Shown one piece after another: positions 30,817-42,250 of a DNA stretch of 64,000 bases. A model generated the notes under the pieces. It searched no databases. It was not told where the DNA came from and saw nothing but the letters and a program-made list of their open reading frames with translations. Source of the stretch: Nitzschia sp. DOCU1 (taxonomy: Eukaryota > Bacillariophyta > Bacillariophyceae > Bacillariales > Bacillariaceae); assembly GCA_951394045.1 (NCBI GenBank), contig OX595985.1:3968001-4032000 (forward strand), written 5' to 3'. How positions within the stretch are numbered: position 1 is the stretch's first letter; each line of letters begins with the position of its first letter. The translations under genes were made by a program, and so were the position numbers.

Positions 30817-31336
30817 TGCACTAGGCTAGAAACTGCAGTAGATTGTTTTTGGAAATTGTGAGACTATTTTAAAAGTAGATCTATCGTTGCATCGACTCCA
30901 TCTTCCCATCTGATCGTGATCACGACTATATATCTTAGTAGACAAGATAGTTGTCAAGAAGGTAAGACATGCCCGTCCCTAACTAGCAGTGTTGTGTTTC
31001 TTTGTGACTGCTCTAGTTAGTGACGCCTAGCATCCTATGACCTTCTAGCACCTATAGCATGACCCTAGGTCCTGACGCCTAGCGTCAAGACTAGCATCAA
31101 GATAGACATCGTCGTCGCCTCGCTCCGACCATATGTGTGTGTCGCACTTTCTGTGCGCAAGCGCGCCATCCGGCATGCTCGACGACGTCACGTGGCCTCT
31201 GTGTCCGTCCGTCGGCAGTATATATTTGTACGTACGTATGTTAGGTTATATGCTATGCGTTATAGCTAGTCCTGTTAGTCTACATTAGTCCTGTTAGTCC
31301 TGTCACGCCATTTCAGGCATTATCGTGCCTACTGCA
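30817..31336 (-). repeat. 5' LTR of element C
   Basis: 520 bp, differing from 25687-26206 only by CGTCGCCTC versus CGTCACCTC and CCGTCGG versus CCATCGG. Confidence 0.93.
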
Positions 31337-31421
31337 GTTGGAATCATCACTTATAGGAGTAATCTAGGTCTCACAATTATCATCGTCTTTATATTCTTAT
31401 CGTCACCCCCGGGATAGGGCA
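31337..31421 (+). repeat. 3' LTR of element B, right part
   Basis: Completes B's 3' LTR after element C and ends GGGATAGGGCA. The right GTGGT duplication follows at 31422-31426. Confidence 0.9.
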
Positions 31422-31426
31422 GTGGT

Positions 31427-33057
31427 GGGGATGACAACCGAGCTTCGTGGGACAGAGCGGACATCTGAGCCATCATGGACCGGAGTTGCTCAGTCAAGTG
31501 CATGATCTGGGTAATGCTGTCAGCAAGTTTCTCCTCCAAATCGGTTTGGAGTGCAATCTTATTGTCGATGGCCTGGCGGAGAGAGTCAAGTTCGGATTGA
31601 TATTTGTTTTGTTGTTGCTGGATTTGAGTCTTGGTTTCCTGGAGGATATTTTGTTTTTCCTGTTCCCATGTTTTTAAGTCCATTGATACCATGGGGTTTT
31701 CGGAGGGCTTGGTGCGGGCAGACGACGTCTCTGGGGTAATTGTGGAGGCCGGGGAGGCTTTATTTGCATGGGCGATGGAAGCGTACGACAATCCCGGAGG
31801 ACCCGCCGCTGAAGCTTTGGAATCGTGAATAGGTGATTGGACCGCCATGGAGACAGACGGGCATGAGCCTACCGTGATAAGAGAGGCATACGAACCTGTG
31901 CTATCGTCGTCATCTTGCGTTTGTCGTATATTGCGAGAGGCAATACGTGGGCTGCTCCAAGATGCCGGTGCAGCAGAAAGGGTATCATCAGGGATGTCGA
32001 GCACGAGGGCGGCCCACTGGGAATGTAATTCTTGAAAAGCCATAGCAACCTGGCTTTTTTCCACCATCATGATCCATTCGCCACGGGGGGCCAAATTGCG
32101 GCCTGGAATCACCCATTTGACTCCAGGAAGTTCCAGTAGGCGGCCATGAATGGGAGTCATCATGTCGCAGCAAAGCCCTTCAAGTTTGATAATCCAAGTA
32201 GTAATATAAACATGTTGCTGAAAGCGTACACATTCATCAAATATATCCGGTTTCTTACGTTTCCAACGGAAGGGGACAAAGTGGTTGTAGTCCAACTTTC
32301 GGAACTGACCAGTGGTAAGGCAGTTTTCGACTGCTTGGGTGTATTGGCGGGGACACTGAACAACATATGCGTCGACGGAATGCCTATTCGTACCAGCAAC
32401 TTTCTTCGGGACAACTTGGAACATAGGGGCATCGACCAGCAAGTCATCCAGGTAAGATTCAACGGCTTGGCGGTGGAAGTGAGCTACGTGGAAGCCTTTC
32501 AGAAACCCAATATCAACAACGTCCCACTCGGACGAAGCAAATGGATGTTCAAACAGAAACAATTTGTTATCGCGAAGATGGGTTCTGAAATAACCGTCAC
32601 GTTTCCAATCCGAGATGGAAGTGGATGCTTGCATTTGGGTAATACATGTCCAACGGGGATCTTGATTGTGGCGACCACGGAGGGGGGGCATGCGGTGCAT
32701 CTGCAGACCAATATTGCTCATGAGATCTTCTTTCCACAGATCGAAGTTCTCCGACTCTGACCGACTCCATTCGCGTTGTTTTTCGTCAATAACACTGACA
32801 CTGTCCGAGAAATTGGCTAAAAGGGATGCCAGAGCGTTGGATAACAGTCTTTTGGCACGCTCAGGGCCATCCGATGGGGGTAATACCCATTTGACACAGA
32901 ACATACGCGTTTCCAGCTCGATTTCGCCGCCATTTGAACCATTAACTGTCACATCGTCATCGTCGTGTAGAGTAGTGTTTGATGTGCCCGTCGGAGTGTT
33001 GGCATCGACAGGGTTTGAGTCCAAGTCCATGGTCAAACCCTCGCCATCCAGGACCAT
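31427..33057 (-). CDS. LINE1 ORF1, N-terminal and central part
   Basis: Starts MVLDGEGLTMDLD at 33057 and runs in one frame to the element B insertion, about 544 codons. The N-terminus is acidic. The middle has no zinc knuckle. Residues about 465-535 form a glutamine/glutamate-rich coiled coil (KTQIQQQQNKYQSELDSLRQ and following heptads), a common trimerisation device in LINE ORF1 proteins. The protein is completed at 19737-20094 with the basic RGRG tail. ORF1 proteins bind LINE RNA; that role is inferred from position and layout, because sequence similarity to known ORF1 families is not obvious to me. Confidence 0.85.
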
Positions 33058-33163
33058 TTTCCGCTAGCTGCTACGCAGTTGTTACGTACACTTAGTACGG
33101 GGAGGCAAAAGCACACGCGCCTAGAGTAAATTACCCTACTGAATTCCCGCCTTTTGGAATTCT
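33058..33163 (-). other. LINE1 5' leader
   Basis: 106 bp between the 21-bp target duplication and the ORF1 ATG. It would hold the internal promoter, but no recognisable motif is seen. Confidence 0.55.
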
Positions 33164-33184
33164 CTAAACGGGAGTTTTAAATCT
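33164..33184. repeat. LINE1 target-site duplication, right copy
   Basis: Identical to 13769-13789. It contains the primer-site palindrome of element E in decayed form (AGTTTTAAATCT). Confidence 0.93.
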
Positions 33185-33185
33185 G

Positions 33186-33767
33186 TGCCCTATCCTGGGG
33201 GTAACGATATAGTAACAAAGACGATTCTGATAATGTGAGACCTAGATTACTTCTATTAGAGATTGTTTCCAACAAGATTGACGAGAGGAAAGATTTTTTC
33301 TTTCAAATATTTGCGACCGGTCGTTCATTTTGTGAACGACTTTCTCTGTGCGTAAATATCGTGCATTCATATATCCATTCGGATATGTCGATTATCCAAT
33401 AGCATCGCCTTCTGACTAGGCATCCCCAGTCTTGGCTAGCTATGGCTTATCTTTACCCATGGTCTGAATTATTTCCTTGCTCTAAATACATCTCCTCTCT
33501 TGGGCGACGAATTGTTACTACTTAGATTGTAGGCATGCCATTGGCAAGGGACTCTATGGTGTTATTGAATGTTGCTATGTGATAGACTGCAGAGCGCATT
33601 CCATGTGTTACACGTCGGTCCGTTACCCGTACCGTCGCTGCGCCTTTGGTAGTTGTTGTCTGTCCATCGTTCGGTGGATGACCCATTCGTCTGCTACGAC
33701 TACTAGGACTACCAGCATACAGGACTAGTACGACTATCCAAATTACACGTCTCTGTGGGGTATGGCA
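33186..33767 (-). repeat. 5' LTR of element E
   Basis: 582-bp diverged family-1 LTR, TGCCCTATCCTGGGGG to GGGGTATGGCA on the plus strand. It kept the TTCATTTTGTGAA hairpin found in other copies. Its gag lies at 12388-13768 beyond LINE1. The divergence shows E is the oldest layer of the nest. Confidence 0.85.
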
Positions 33768-34119
33768 GATGCCAAGTTACAAGGCAACGCTATCGATGAA
33801 TCAACATATCCGAATGAGTATCTACGCGGGGGATAGACATTCACAAAATGAACGATAGTAGGTAGCAAATATTCGAAAAGATGAAAATCTTTCGTCTCGT
33901 CAATCTTGTTGTTGGAACCAACTCTATAGTAGAGGTAATCTCAGCCATTGTCATCAAGCCGCTGGAGAATGTTGTCGAGTGATGCCATGTGCACTTCCCA
34001 ACTCTTGGAGAACGCACCAATGTGGTAGCGCACCATGTAAATAAGATATAAAATTGATATTGATACCAGCATACAGGACTAGTACGACTATACTAATTAC
34101 GTGTCTCTGTGGGGTATGG
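33768..34119. repeat. Scrambled family-1 LTR fragments
   Basis: 33771-33945 is a diverged plus-strand LTR 3' half (includes TTCACAAAATGAACG and TTTCGTCTCGTCAATC). 33946-34061 is unassigned. 34062-34119 is a minus-strand LTR terminus ending GGGGTATGGCA. No gene is seen. Confidence 0.7.
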
Positions 34120-34183
34120 CAAGTTTCCGAAAATCTGTAAGTACACGCACATCGCCCGTTATTTTCGGTTGAATGAACATGCC
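34120..34183 (-). pseudogene. Family-1 reverse transcriptase fragment, left part
   Basis: Matches the TDFRKLN region of family-1 pol on the minus strand. It is interrupted by the TRIM at 34184 and continues at 37338-37440. The two parts share the TRIM's ATGCC target duplication. Confidence 0.8.
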
Positions 34184-34865
34184 TGCCCTATGCGCAAAAG
34201 GGGTTGTAACCTTAGTACTTTTCTAGTACTTAAGGTATATGGCATGCTCCCCCAAGATCAGCGACATTACGCTTGTTGCGTGTCTTTTTACCGCCTTTTT
34301 GTGCTCTTGTGGCATGGCAGTGCAGGGGCTTCGTGCATTTTGCTCCGAAGTGATTTTTTCCCTGCGCAGTGGTGTTACGCGTTGCTTGGGTTTCCCCATA
34401 TTTTTTGTGGGTGGGTTGGGTGGGCTGCCCCCTTTTTCAGATTTTTTCTTCCCCCGCTTTCTTTTTGCTTTTTGTGGGATGGTTCTCTATCCCCCCTTTT
34501 CGTGAGGGCTCCATTTTTTTGCTTTTTGCTTATGGATTTGAACCTCAGGCCTCGTCTTTCTGCGAGTCTGTTTGTACCCCTCCTCTACTGAATTTTTCTA
34601 CTTTTGTGTAGAATCCTACATAGAGCGGCAGTGAATTCACTATGCCCTATGCGCAAAAGGGGTTGTAACCTGCAACCGGAGTAGTATTTTCTGGTAGGCC
34701 ATCAACGAAGTCTACGTCATCATACGCCATCAAAAATTGGAGTATGCCGACCATTGAATAGAGCAAACTACAGTATGCAAGTGCAATCAAAGTAGTAGCT
34801 GGAGTAGCAGAAATCTCGATGAAAATACGACCCAATCACGGCAAAATAACACGAGCTCAAAAATA

Positions 34866-36878
34866 ATGAAACCCAACCTTTTCACCATGCCGCCTCAGTC
34901 AACTCCTGCCATTTACAAAAGATATTTAGTTAGGTTGATGTCCTTTCTTGATGATGAGGACTATGCAATAGATCATGAGTTTACAAATCAAAGACTTGGG
35001 CAGTTGACGCCAGCTGATTTGATGCGTTGGTTCAATAGGGAGACATTTGGCGTGGAAAACCCACCACTTGGTCACAACTTGGACCCAATTGTTAGGTCGT
35101 CAAGCATAGCAGTGTGGAAAAAAGCGATTTCATACTACATGCCGAACAAGATAACACCATGGAACCAGCTGGCTCAACAAGGTAATCCAACTCGTTCCAT
35201 TGAAGTGAATCAATTGTACAAGTACGTCAAGAAAAAGGAGGTTCGCAGACAAGGTGTGGCTTCCAAAGCCGATATGCCATTGCAGGCACGTGAATACCAG
35301 CAAATGATGACGATTCTCAAAACTGAAAGTGCGGGGCGATGATATCCTTCAAAAATATGGAATTCCTGCCTTCATCAACTACCAGTTCCATATGCTTGCA
35401 CGAGTTGATGATGTTAGCCAGAGTCTTCGAGAGAATTTGCAGCTGCACGACCGGTTCCCAAACATTGCACTAAAGAGCAGGATCAATTGGTCGAAAAATG
35501 TGATGGAAGAACGTGACGCCCCATTTCAATCCATGCTGGCATCAATGGATCCAGTTTATTGCGTCCATTTATCTCTATCATTGTGGCTAGAGCTGCACGC
35601 GGAGCAAAATCCAAATGCAGCTCTCTCCCCTTTCCTGTTTGCATTCTCGGACGACAATAATATTCCTAGCGGGGGCTTGAAGTCAAAAGCTACAGTTCAG
35701 GGAATCTTACGACAAATTTTCCAACCACGAGATGAGTTTGGGCCACACTTAGGAGGCCATAGCATAAGGAAATATGCCTCTACTGATTGCCGCCGCAAGG
35801 GTGCCACAAGAGATGAAAAAGACATCAGGGGACGATGGAAAAGCAGGAAACGTGTCTCTGATAGGTATGAAGATGTGGAATTGCCTTATCCTGACACAAA
35901 AGTTGCAGCACTTCTCTGCGTTGGAGGACCCTGTCGGTATGCTGTGCAAGAAAATTGTGGCATATCCAATGCATGGATCCTAGAGCATGTTGTGCCACAT
36001 GCACGGCTATTAATTGGGGATAACGCAGCAACAGTTCTAGGATTTTCATTGCTGTGGTATGCCTTTACTTTAGAAGGGGCCACCGGCATGCCTGCTCACT
36101 TATTACAACGAATCAGGACAGCCTACAATCAACTCAATAATGGGCTGCCTGAGGGCATGAACCCTGTGAAAAAGATTCCAGTAATAAAGAAGTCTACATT
36201 GATGATATCCCTCAAGACGATGTCGATGTCGGTGGAAACTATAACAACAACAACATTGCGCCTCAAAATAACAATGCTATTGTTGGTGCTTTTGCAGATC
36301 GACCAGTCCGGACCCAACTGCTTGCTTTGCATTCCCAGCTGATGCAGGTCCGCCGAGCCCAGGATGAGCTGCGCCAAGAAATCAAAGAGATTCACCAACA
36401 GCAGCAACGGCAGTTCAACACAATCAACAGCAACATCCGGCGAATTGCCATTGCTCCTTTTGCTCGTTTCCCTCGTCAGCAGGCAGGAAACCAACAGGCA
36501 GCAAACCAACAGGCAGCAAACCAACAGGCAGCAAATCAACAGGCTGAAAATCAACAACAAGCTGGAAATATGCATGCTTCATTGTCACCCACACCACGAT
36601 GCTTATGGACACTTTGGACGGAATATCTTGTAGGCATTGGAGGTAGGAAGCCGGCAAGTCAATTCACAGCAGTGGAACGAGGTAGAGTGAAATTCAAATA
36701 TTCCCGCCGCAAAGTTGTATGGGACACAATTTCTCGACTGATGCGTGCAGGGCTGACTTCGGACACTGCAATCGATCGCATTTATGCAGCATATGGGCCC
36801 GACCAGAGTGTGACGGAAATCATCAATCAAATGCTGCATGACAGGCGGCATGGCACTGTTCCTGCTGCCCTTCTGTAG
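34866..36878 (+). pseudogene. Crypton-like tyrosine recombinase, two frameshifts
   Basis: Three consecutive open segments encode one protein of about 670 residues. Segment 1 (34866-35342) is the core-binding-like region starting MKPNLFTMPPQ. Segment 2 (from 35329) carries the catalytic fold: arginine in LARVDDVSQ, then HLGGHSIRK (H-x-x-R), RGRWKS (W at the H/W position) and SDRYEDVELPYPD with candidate nucleophile tyrosines. Segment 3 (read from about 36170 to 36878) has an NQQAA repeat and a LWTEYLVGIGGRKP to YSRRKVVWD domain resembling GCR1_C DNA-binding domains. Frames change at a G5 run (about 35333) and an A5 run (about 36170), single-base indels. Family proteins excise and integrate circular DNA. 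Confidence 0.82.
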
Positions 36879-37325
36879 GTAGGCCGGAGATAAAATGTGT
36901 AGAAATGGTTAATTGTCGGCTGTATTCATTGCAAATGGTGAGAAGGCATTCGCTTGCAAATGAGTAGAGAACAACGGCAAGTAGTAGTGGGCTTGGCTTC
37001 GGTGCAAGAGGGCAACAGATTCCATTCTCCCTGTAGTTAGATATGACATGGTATGGGTAGAAATGAATTGTTTGGTTGTCTTGGAAGGTCAGTGCTCTTC
37101 AAAAGAATGTTGTTGTTCTTGTTGTGTTTGTGTAAAGCTCTTTCGATGTTGTGTCGGTGGATTGCATGCCCCCCCCTCGGCTTCCGCGTCGTTTGGCACG
37201 TAGTGTATGGTGTGATGCGCACAGTCAGTAATGCGAAGGCTGGGTACGTAGCCTTCTGTACTGAGTCTACAGAGTTGCATTTTTTCGCAGTACCAACCTA
37301 TTATTGGTAAAATGCAACCGGAGTA
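36879..37325 (+). other. Crypton-like element 3' noncoding region
   Basis: About 450 bp from the recombinase stop to the right direct repeat. It contains GTTGTT-rich sequence and no convincing ORF. Confidence 0.5.
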
Positions 37326-37337
37326 AAGTATATGGCA

Positions 37338-37440
37338 ATGCCGGCCATCCAAGTTTTTTGAATCGTTCGATCTCTTTTCGCATCGTTTGTTCATACGCAT
37401 GAGGAATGCCAAGTGGCTTAGCATGATACAGCTTTGCTGC
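37338..37440 (-). pseudogene. Family-1 reverse transcriptase fragment, right part
   Basis: Continues 34120-34183: upstream reverse transcriptase sequence (KEIERFEKLG and HAKPFG region), diverged and truncated at about 37440. Confidence 0.8.
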
Positions 37441-37890
37441 TTTGCACTACGTCATTTGTAGGATCGAAATAGTTGTGGATATTATAACTAGATTAAAAAC
37501 TAGATGTATTTCTCATGCAAGTTGTCTCGTAGCCTGGCGTTGCCTTGGTAGACTTGAGACCTTTGACAGGCATCGACAACAATCCCAACAGGATGTCGAC
37601 CTGTCTTTGTAGTAGACTAGCTACAACATCCCACTAGGGTTCTTTGGAAGTCGTCAGCTACTCTGGAATAAAGTATGGTAATTCCAATGTCATCGAGGTG
37701 CCAGATCTTAGGTGGCGTTGACACTAGCATCTCATTGGCATACGACTAACTAACTAACTAACTAACTAACTCAATGATTACGTATGTTAATAGGACTGTT
37801 TGAGATAGTCCCATACGTGCCTCCAAGGCTTTCTCTTCGTTCTCGTTTAGACTGTGGGGCGTACCGCAACAGGGAGAGACAAGTGGCATC
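37441..37890. other. Unassigned sequence with an (ACTA)n microsatellite
   Basis: No gene is recognised. Positions 37745-37775 are a perfect ACTA/CTAA tetranucleotide tract of about 31 bp. The right part may include the 3' UTR of LINE2, whose exact end I could not find. Confidence 0.5.
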
Positions 37891-38072
37891 TTATTCAAGA
37901 TTGCCACACAAATAATATATGAAGTGTGTACACAGTGCGACACCGTGGGAGGCTTTTCTCCACGCAGGAAGGATCAGCCTTAGAACCTAGTACCCACAAG
38001 TGTTCGTCACGAAAGAACAATATACAAGTGAGGCAGCACTTGGTCCATTGAATGTCATTGGCAATGACAATC

Positions 38073-41000
38073 TCAGTGGAGCAGTGCAGTGCCTTGCGAC
38101 AGAGGATGAGGCGGACCGCTGTCCGTCTCATCGATGGTGGGAAGGCCCGGGGCCGCCATCCCGCCATGGTGTACAACATCCGTATTCTGGGATTCCAAGC
38201 TGGCGATTCTAGCCAGTGCAGCGGAGCGGAGCCACTGCTGTCGGTAGGGGAGTGATTGTGCAAGCAGCCTTTCCAGACTCGTGCCCTGAAAAAGCGCTTG
38301 ATCAATCACATGTAGCCGCCGTGGTCCAACAAACCACTCATTGCGGATACATTGGTTCAGGAATTGCTCGTCCATTGTCTGACCACCGCCTTGATCGGAC
38401 CCTTCGTGCAAGACCTTGTTGCGATGATGCCAAATAGTAGAGGAGTATTCCCATAGTGCGAGAATGAGTTTCTTGCCCCAGTCGACATGATGTTGTCTGT
38501 GATATCGTGAGGTCCGTAGGAACTCGCTCTGCGCGATCATCCATTCTGGGGCCGTTCGCCCCTTAAGGAGAGCCGCCCATCCAATACTCTGTTGTGTGAG
38601 CAGGGCAGCCTTGATCGTCGGATTGTGGTGGTCTAGCGGAATTGGCTGTCCCCTAGTCCATTTCTCGATACCCTCGGTGAGAACAGAGTGTATCTCGGGG
38701 TCGGTGTGCCATCGCTGCAGTGACGCGCTGAGTTGTGCTTGTGCCTTAGCTCGTGCTGCGGCCACTTCCTAACTTGGGCAGCTGAGAACATGAGCAGTAT
38801 CCTCGTTGGGTCCCTGGCAGCATGGACAACGATCATGGTTCCAGAACTGGTAGCGTTTCATCTGTCTTCCAGTGCTGATTTGTCCTGTCATGAATTTGGA
38901 GACCCACTGTTTCTTGCCTCGAGAGATAGAGCGACTGGCCCGTTGGACCGCCTGCTCGTCGTACTCAATGATTGTTCCTGCTGTAGTTCGCTTGTTTTGC
39001 CAATATTGTACAAGTCTACGGTGGCGAATGTGGGTGCGTATGACCTTGTCGATGGATCCTGGGACACGATCTCATGTCCGTGCAAAGTTTTGCCAGAGTT
39101 GCGCACCATTCTTGCCAATATCTCAATGGCAATGCTCCTTGGTTCGGCCATTGATACGAGTTCGTGTACTGAGCATAATTCCTGCCTTCCAAAATGTCTC
39201 GTCTGATCGAGAACCCTGAGCCAGAAGTGATGTCGGCAAGGGTGCAGACTCGAAGGAATTTGGCACACTTGTTAAGTCGATGGATGATAGTCGGATTACA
39301 TCCCAGTAGAGTGAACGCCTCCGTGAGGGTGCGATCATGGACTCTTTGTGGGTGGATGGTCTCAGTATGATCTGGGATCTTGATCTCTTCTGCAGAGCAC
39401 GCTTTCCATAGCGACTGAATCCATGACGGTGTTAGGAGGTGGGAGACCGAGCCATAGTCGTGGGAGAAGAGAGGGCCTTCCAGTCCTATTTCCAGTTTGT
39501 GTTGTTGCACAAGGGCTCGCAGTAGTTTGCCGGTTAGTGTTGGCTTGTGGATATGTCTCAGGTACATTTTGATCCTTTCAATGATGGAGGTGTCGTAAAG
39601 ATTTCGAAATTCCAGGCCAGCCAGCGCGGCTGGACTGTAGAGGGCCGCTCGACTGAAGTGGCGATTTAGACCCATCTTGGGTAGGGCAATCTCTAGAACC
39701 GGTCTCATTACGTCGTCGCACTCTGCTTCGCTGAGACATAACACCGACCGGGGGTATTCCAGCGTTTTGTAAATTGTGGTGAGGAGTGCTGTAGCAGCCT
39801 CATCTGTGCGTAAGAAGCATGTGCGAATTTTGTCCGCCCACTTGCGTGCCTTCTTCTTCAACTCTGCCACTGCCGCCTCGTCGCTACCATTGGGGGCCAG
39901 ATGTATTCCCAGTGTTTCAAAGGCCGGATGCGCATTGAGTCGCTTGAATTGTTTGATCGATCCACTGGCATCCTTAGCCTTCAACTCTCCTGGACTCTGT
40001 TTGTAGTCCCAGTTGCCATCCTCTCGCCATTCAAAGTCTATCAACCACCAGCAACTCTTCTCAATGACCAAAGCGCCGCCAGTCGCCTTAATCATCCCTT
40101 CCCATAGGTCTACGCAGCGTTGCATGCATAGCACAATGTCCTCTGCTGTATCGTCGTTGGTCTTAGCCGTTTCAATGAGGTCCGTATCGTCCACATATGC
40201 GCACCCTACTAATCTGATGCTTTCTCCATCCAATGCACATCTGAAGAAGGTACCGTATCCAGCCTCTCATAGTGTGCTTAGAAGTGGGGTACTGACTACT
40301 GCCCAAATGATGGGTCCGGCGCCATTTCCTTGATAGACTCCTTGTAGCGGAACAGCCCATATTTCGCTCTTGAAAGTTCGCTCGGAGATCCCGTATGCCG
40401 TCTTGATGTGATGCTCCATCTCAGCAATCGTGCTGAGCATGCAGACTACTTCGGACTTCGAGACTCCTTGTCCCTGCAAGCAGAGCGATGCGACGGCGTG
40501 CGCGATCCGATCATAGCAGCTCTTAAGATCGTTGCTGCACAGCGCCCCTGGCCATCTTAGCACTCTTAGCATATCAAGAGTCAACCGTTTGTTGAGAGCA
40601 CATTCAGTGGCGCGATGGCCTTTCCTACTTCCATACTGCTCTGGGGCTAGACTCCCATACATCTCGGCTGTTTGAGCGATCCGCCGGCTTATTACCTTGT
40701 TTCCAAAGTTAAAGTCCGCTTCGAGGAGAACGATGGTGCGCAGCTTGTCCGTTCGAAAGCTATTGGCTTTCTTCGGTATTTCAACGTCGATTCCTGTTTT
40801 CCATCGCTTGTATGCATACCCCGATTTAAGTGGTATCGAGGCAAAGGCGGCCTCGAAATCTGCAATTCTTTCGTGTATTGCGCCGCCTTTGCAGTGGCTA
40901 AAGGTGAGTCCTGCATGGCCGGCCGCCGTGTTTTCTTTGATCTTTTTCCACCCATATTCTGATAATCCGTGGTACTAATGCTCGGTTGCCAAGCATTCTT

Positions 41001-41850
41001 CGGGACTCTGGCCTTCAACCTGGCCAGAAAAATCTTCGTGTGCTCGTCCATGTCCTCCGGTGGCTGATATGTGCCCGCCAGTATTTGCTCCGCGGCTGGC
41101 CCGATACCCAGGGGGCCCACGTCTTGATAGAGTGACGTGGTGAAAAAGGGTGTGTCCGTGCATTGTGTAAATCTTCTTCGATTTTCCTCTATGCATGCCT
41201 GTTCAATGCCACTTTGATCCGTGACTTCTTCCCATTCTCCATTCGGGCCCACCGGTGCTTCGACCATTGTGAGAGTGGCCATTTGGTCTTTGCCTATCAC
41301 TCGTTTCACTCTTCTATGCATTGTTCTTGACTTCTCCTGCAGTATGAGATTCTTGAGCTCGGCACTTGTGGCTTGACGTTGCTTCGTACGCAGTGGGTGT
41401 TCAGCCTTGACGCTCTCCGTCAAATAGTCGTCATAGTTCCTCTTCGTTGTCATCGCGGTCGTTTGTCTCGATGCCTAGTCTCTTATCCGCTCTTGCCTTC
41501 GCCAAGTCCTCCAAGAAATTGCGTCTCTTGGTCCCGCTCTCTCCCTTGAATGCCTTATAGTCCTGCATAGCTCGCCTCTGGCCTGCTATTAATTCTTCCA
41601 GTGAGAGGCCTCTCAAGTCTTTCAGTTTGGTGGGGCATTGTGCCGCCTTGATCAATCGTTGTAGCACCTTTGACCCGAATTTGGATCCCCTTTTCTCGGC
41701 CACCAATGCTTGCCAAAGTTTCAATCTGTTCACCCAGAATTTATACTCTGGGAGTTGGGGGAATGGCGCTGCATGGGGTATTTTGCGCCTTTTGGGGACA
41801 ATTGTCCCAATCCTCTCGGCAGGTCGGTGCGTAGAGACAAGAGCCGTCAC
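38073..41850 (-). pseudogene. LINE2 ORF2, reverse transcriptase and C-terminal region
   Basis: Broken frames that together follow LINE1 ORF2. 41850-41431 is the linker after the endonuclease and 41453-40692 the RT approach region. 40662-40267 has NDLKSCYDRI and QGNGAGP (motifs A and B), ending at a TGA (40267-40269) where arginine is expected. 40233-39016 continues in the same frame with YVDDTD (motif C) and thumb. A CPCC...H...C finger lies near 38800, and the C-terminal domain (38765-38073) matches LINE1's end. RNase H, clear in LINE1, is not recognisable here. It is not functional. Confidence 0.85.
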
Positions 41851-42034
41851 AGTGATAGCTGCAATACTACTGTAGCTTGGAATGTCTCAAGGTATTGATT
41901 GCAACTCCTGTCAGTAGCCAATTGTAGCTATAGTAGAATTGGATAAAGGAAGCAGTTATTTACTGCTAGTATATCAGTGCAAAGTAGTAAAGAATGAGAG
42001 GGCATTCGGTGTTGGTATCATCTTTTAGCTCCCA

Positions 42035-42127
42035 TTGACCAATCATATCACTACAAAGCCTCCCAAATTGAGAGCTTTGACCAATCAAATTACTTGAATC
42101 TAAAAAAGCAGACGTCTTGACCAATCA
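42035..42127 (+). repeat. Three TTGACCAATCA repeats near the transposon left end
   Basis: TTGACCAATCA at 42035-42045, 42077-42087 and 42117-42127, spaced 42 and 40 bp. They lie between the left inverted repeat and the transposase stop. Such subterminal repeats may bind transposase, or act as CCAAT boxes. The role is inferred. Confidence 0.6.
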
Positions 42128-42250
42128 TATCACGGAATATCTAAAACAGCTCTCAATATACTTATAGTCTGACTATTCTTAATTTAAAGCAGTACTCTGT
42201 AGTAGTGGATAGGACCAGTTTCTATCGCTGTTCGGAGCACCAGGTTATGT

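Larger units (their letters stand above)
25687..31336 (-). mobile_element. Gypsy element C (family 2), young insertion
   Basis: 5650-bp minus-strand element with 520-bp LTRs at both ends that differ at only two sites (both A/G). It is flanked by the 4-bp duplication GTTG (25683-25686, 31337-31340) inside B's 3' LTR. It encodes gag (29462-30778), protease-RT-RNase H (27359-29461) and integrase (26235-27440). A purine tract (CAGGGGGGCGAG on the minus strand) precedes the 3' LTR. Near-identical LTRs imply recent movement. Confidence 0.94.
34671..37325 (+). mobile_element. Crypton-like tyrosine-recombinase transposon
   Basis: 2.65-kb insertion bounded by a 13-bp direct repeat TGCAACCGGAGTA at both ends, with no terminal inverted repeats and no reverse transcriptase. 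It encodes one tyrosine recombinase with a GCR1_C-like C-terminal domain, the hallmark of Cryptons. The target TRIM repeat carries AACCTTAGTA and the element's end repeat carries AACCGGAGTA, as expected for recombinase-mediated insertion at short shared cores. The boundaries are certain to a few bases. About 20 bp of the target repeat was lost on the right. Confidence 0.82.
34184..37337 (-). mobile_element. TRIM-like mini LTR element, copy 2, carrying a Crypton-like insertion
   Basis: Second copy of the TRIM: a 61-bp left repeat (34184-34244), the same pyrimidine-rich interior, palindrome AGTGAATTCACT at 34630-34641 and a right repeat beginning at 34643. The right repeat is broken after 34670 by a 2.65-kb insertion and resumes near 37326 to end ATATGGCA at 37337. 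The duplication ATGCC flanks it (34179-34183, 37338-37342). The interior lost about 20 bp relative to copy 1 near 34325. Confidence 0.87.

Noticed and set aside
37895..38255. Independent gene on either strand at the LINE2 3' end
   Set aside because: The open frames overlap LINE2's C-terminal coding and 3' UTR and have no recognisable domain.
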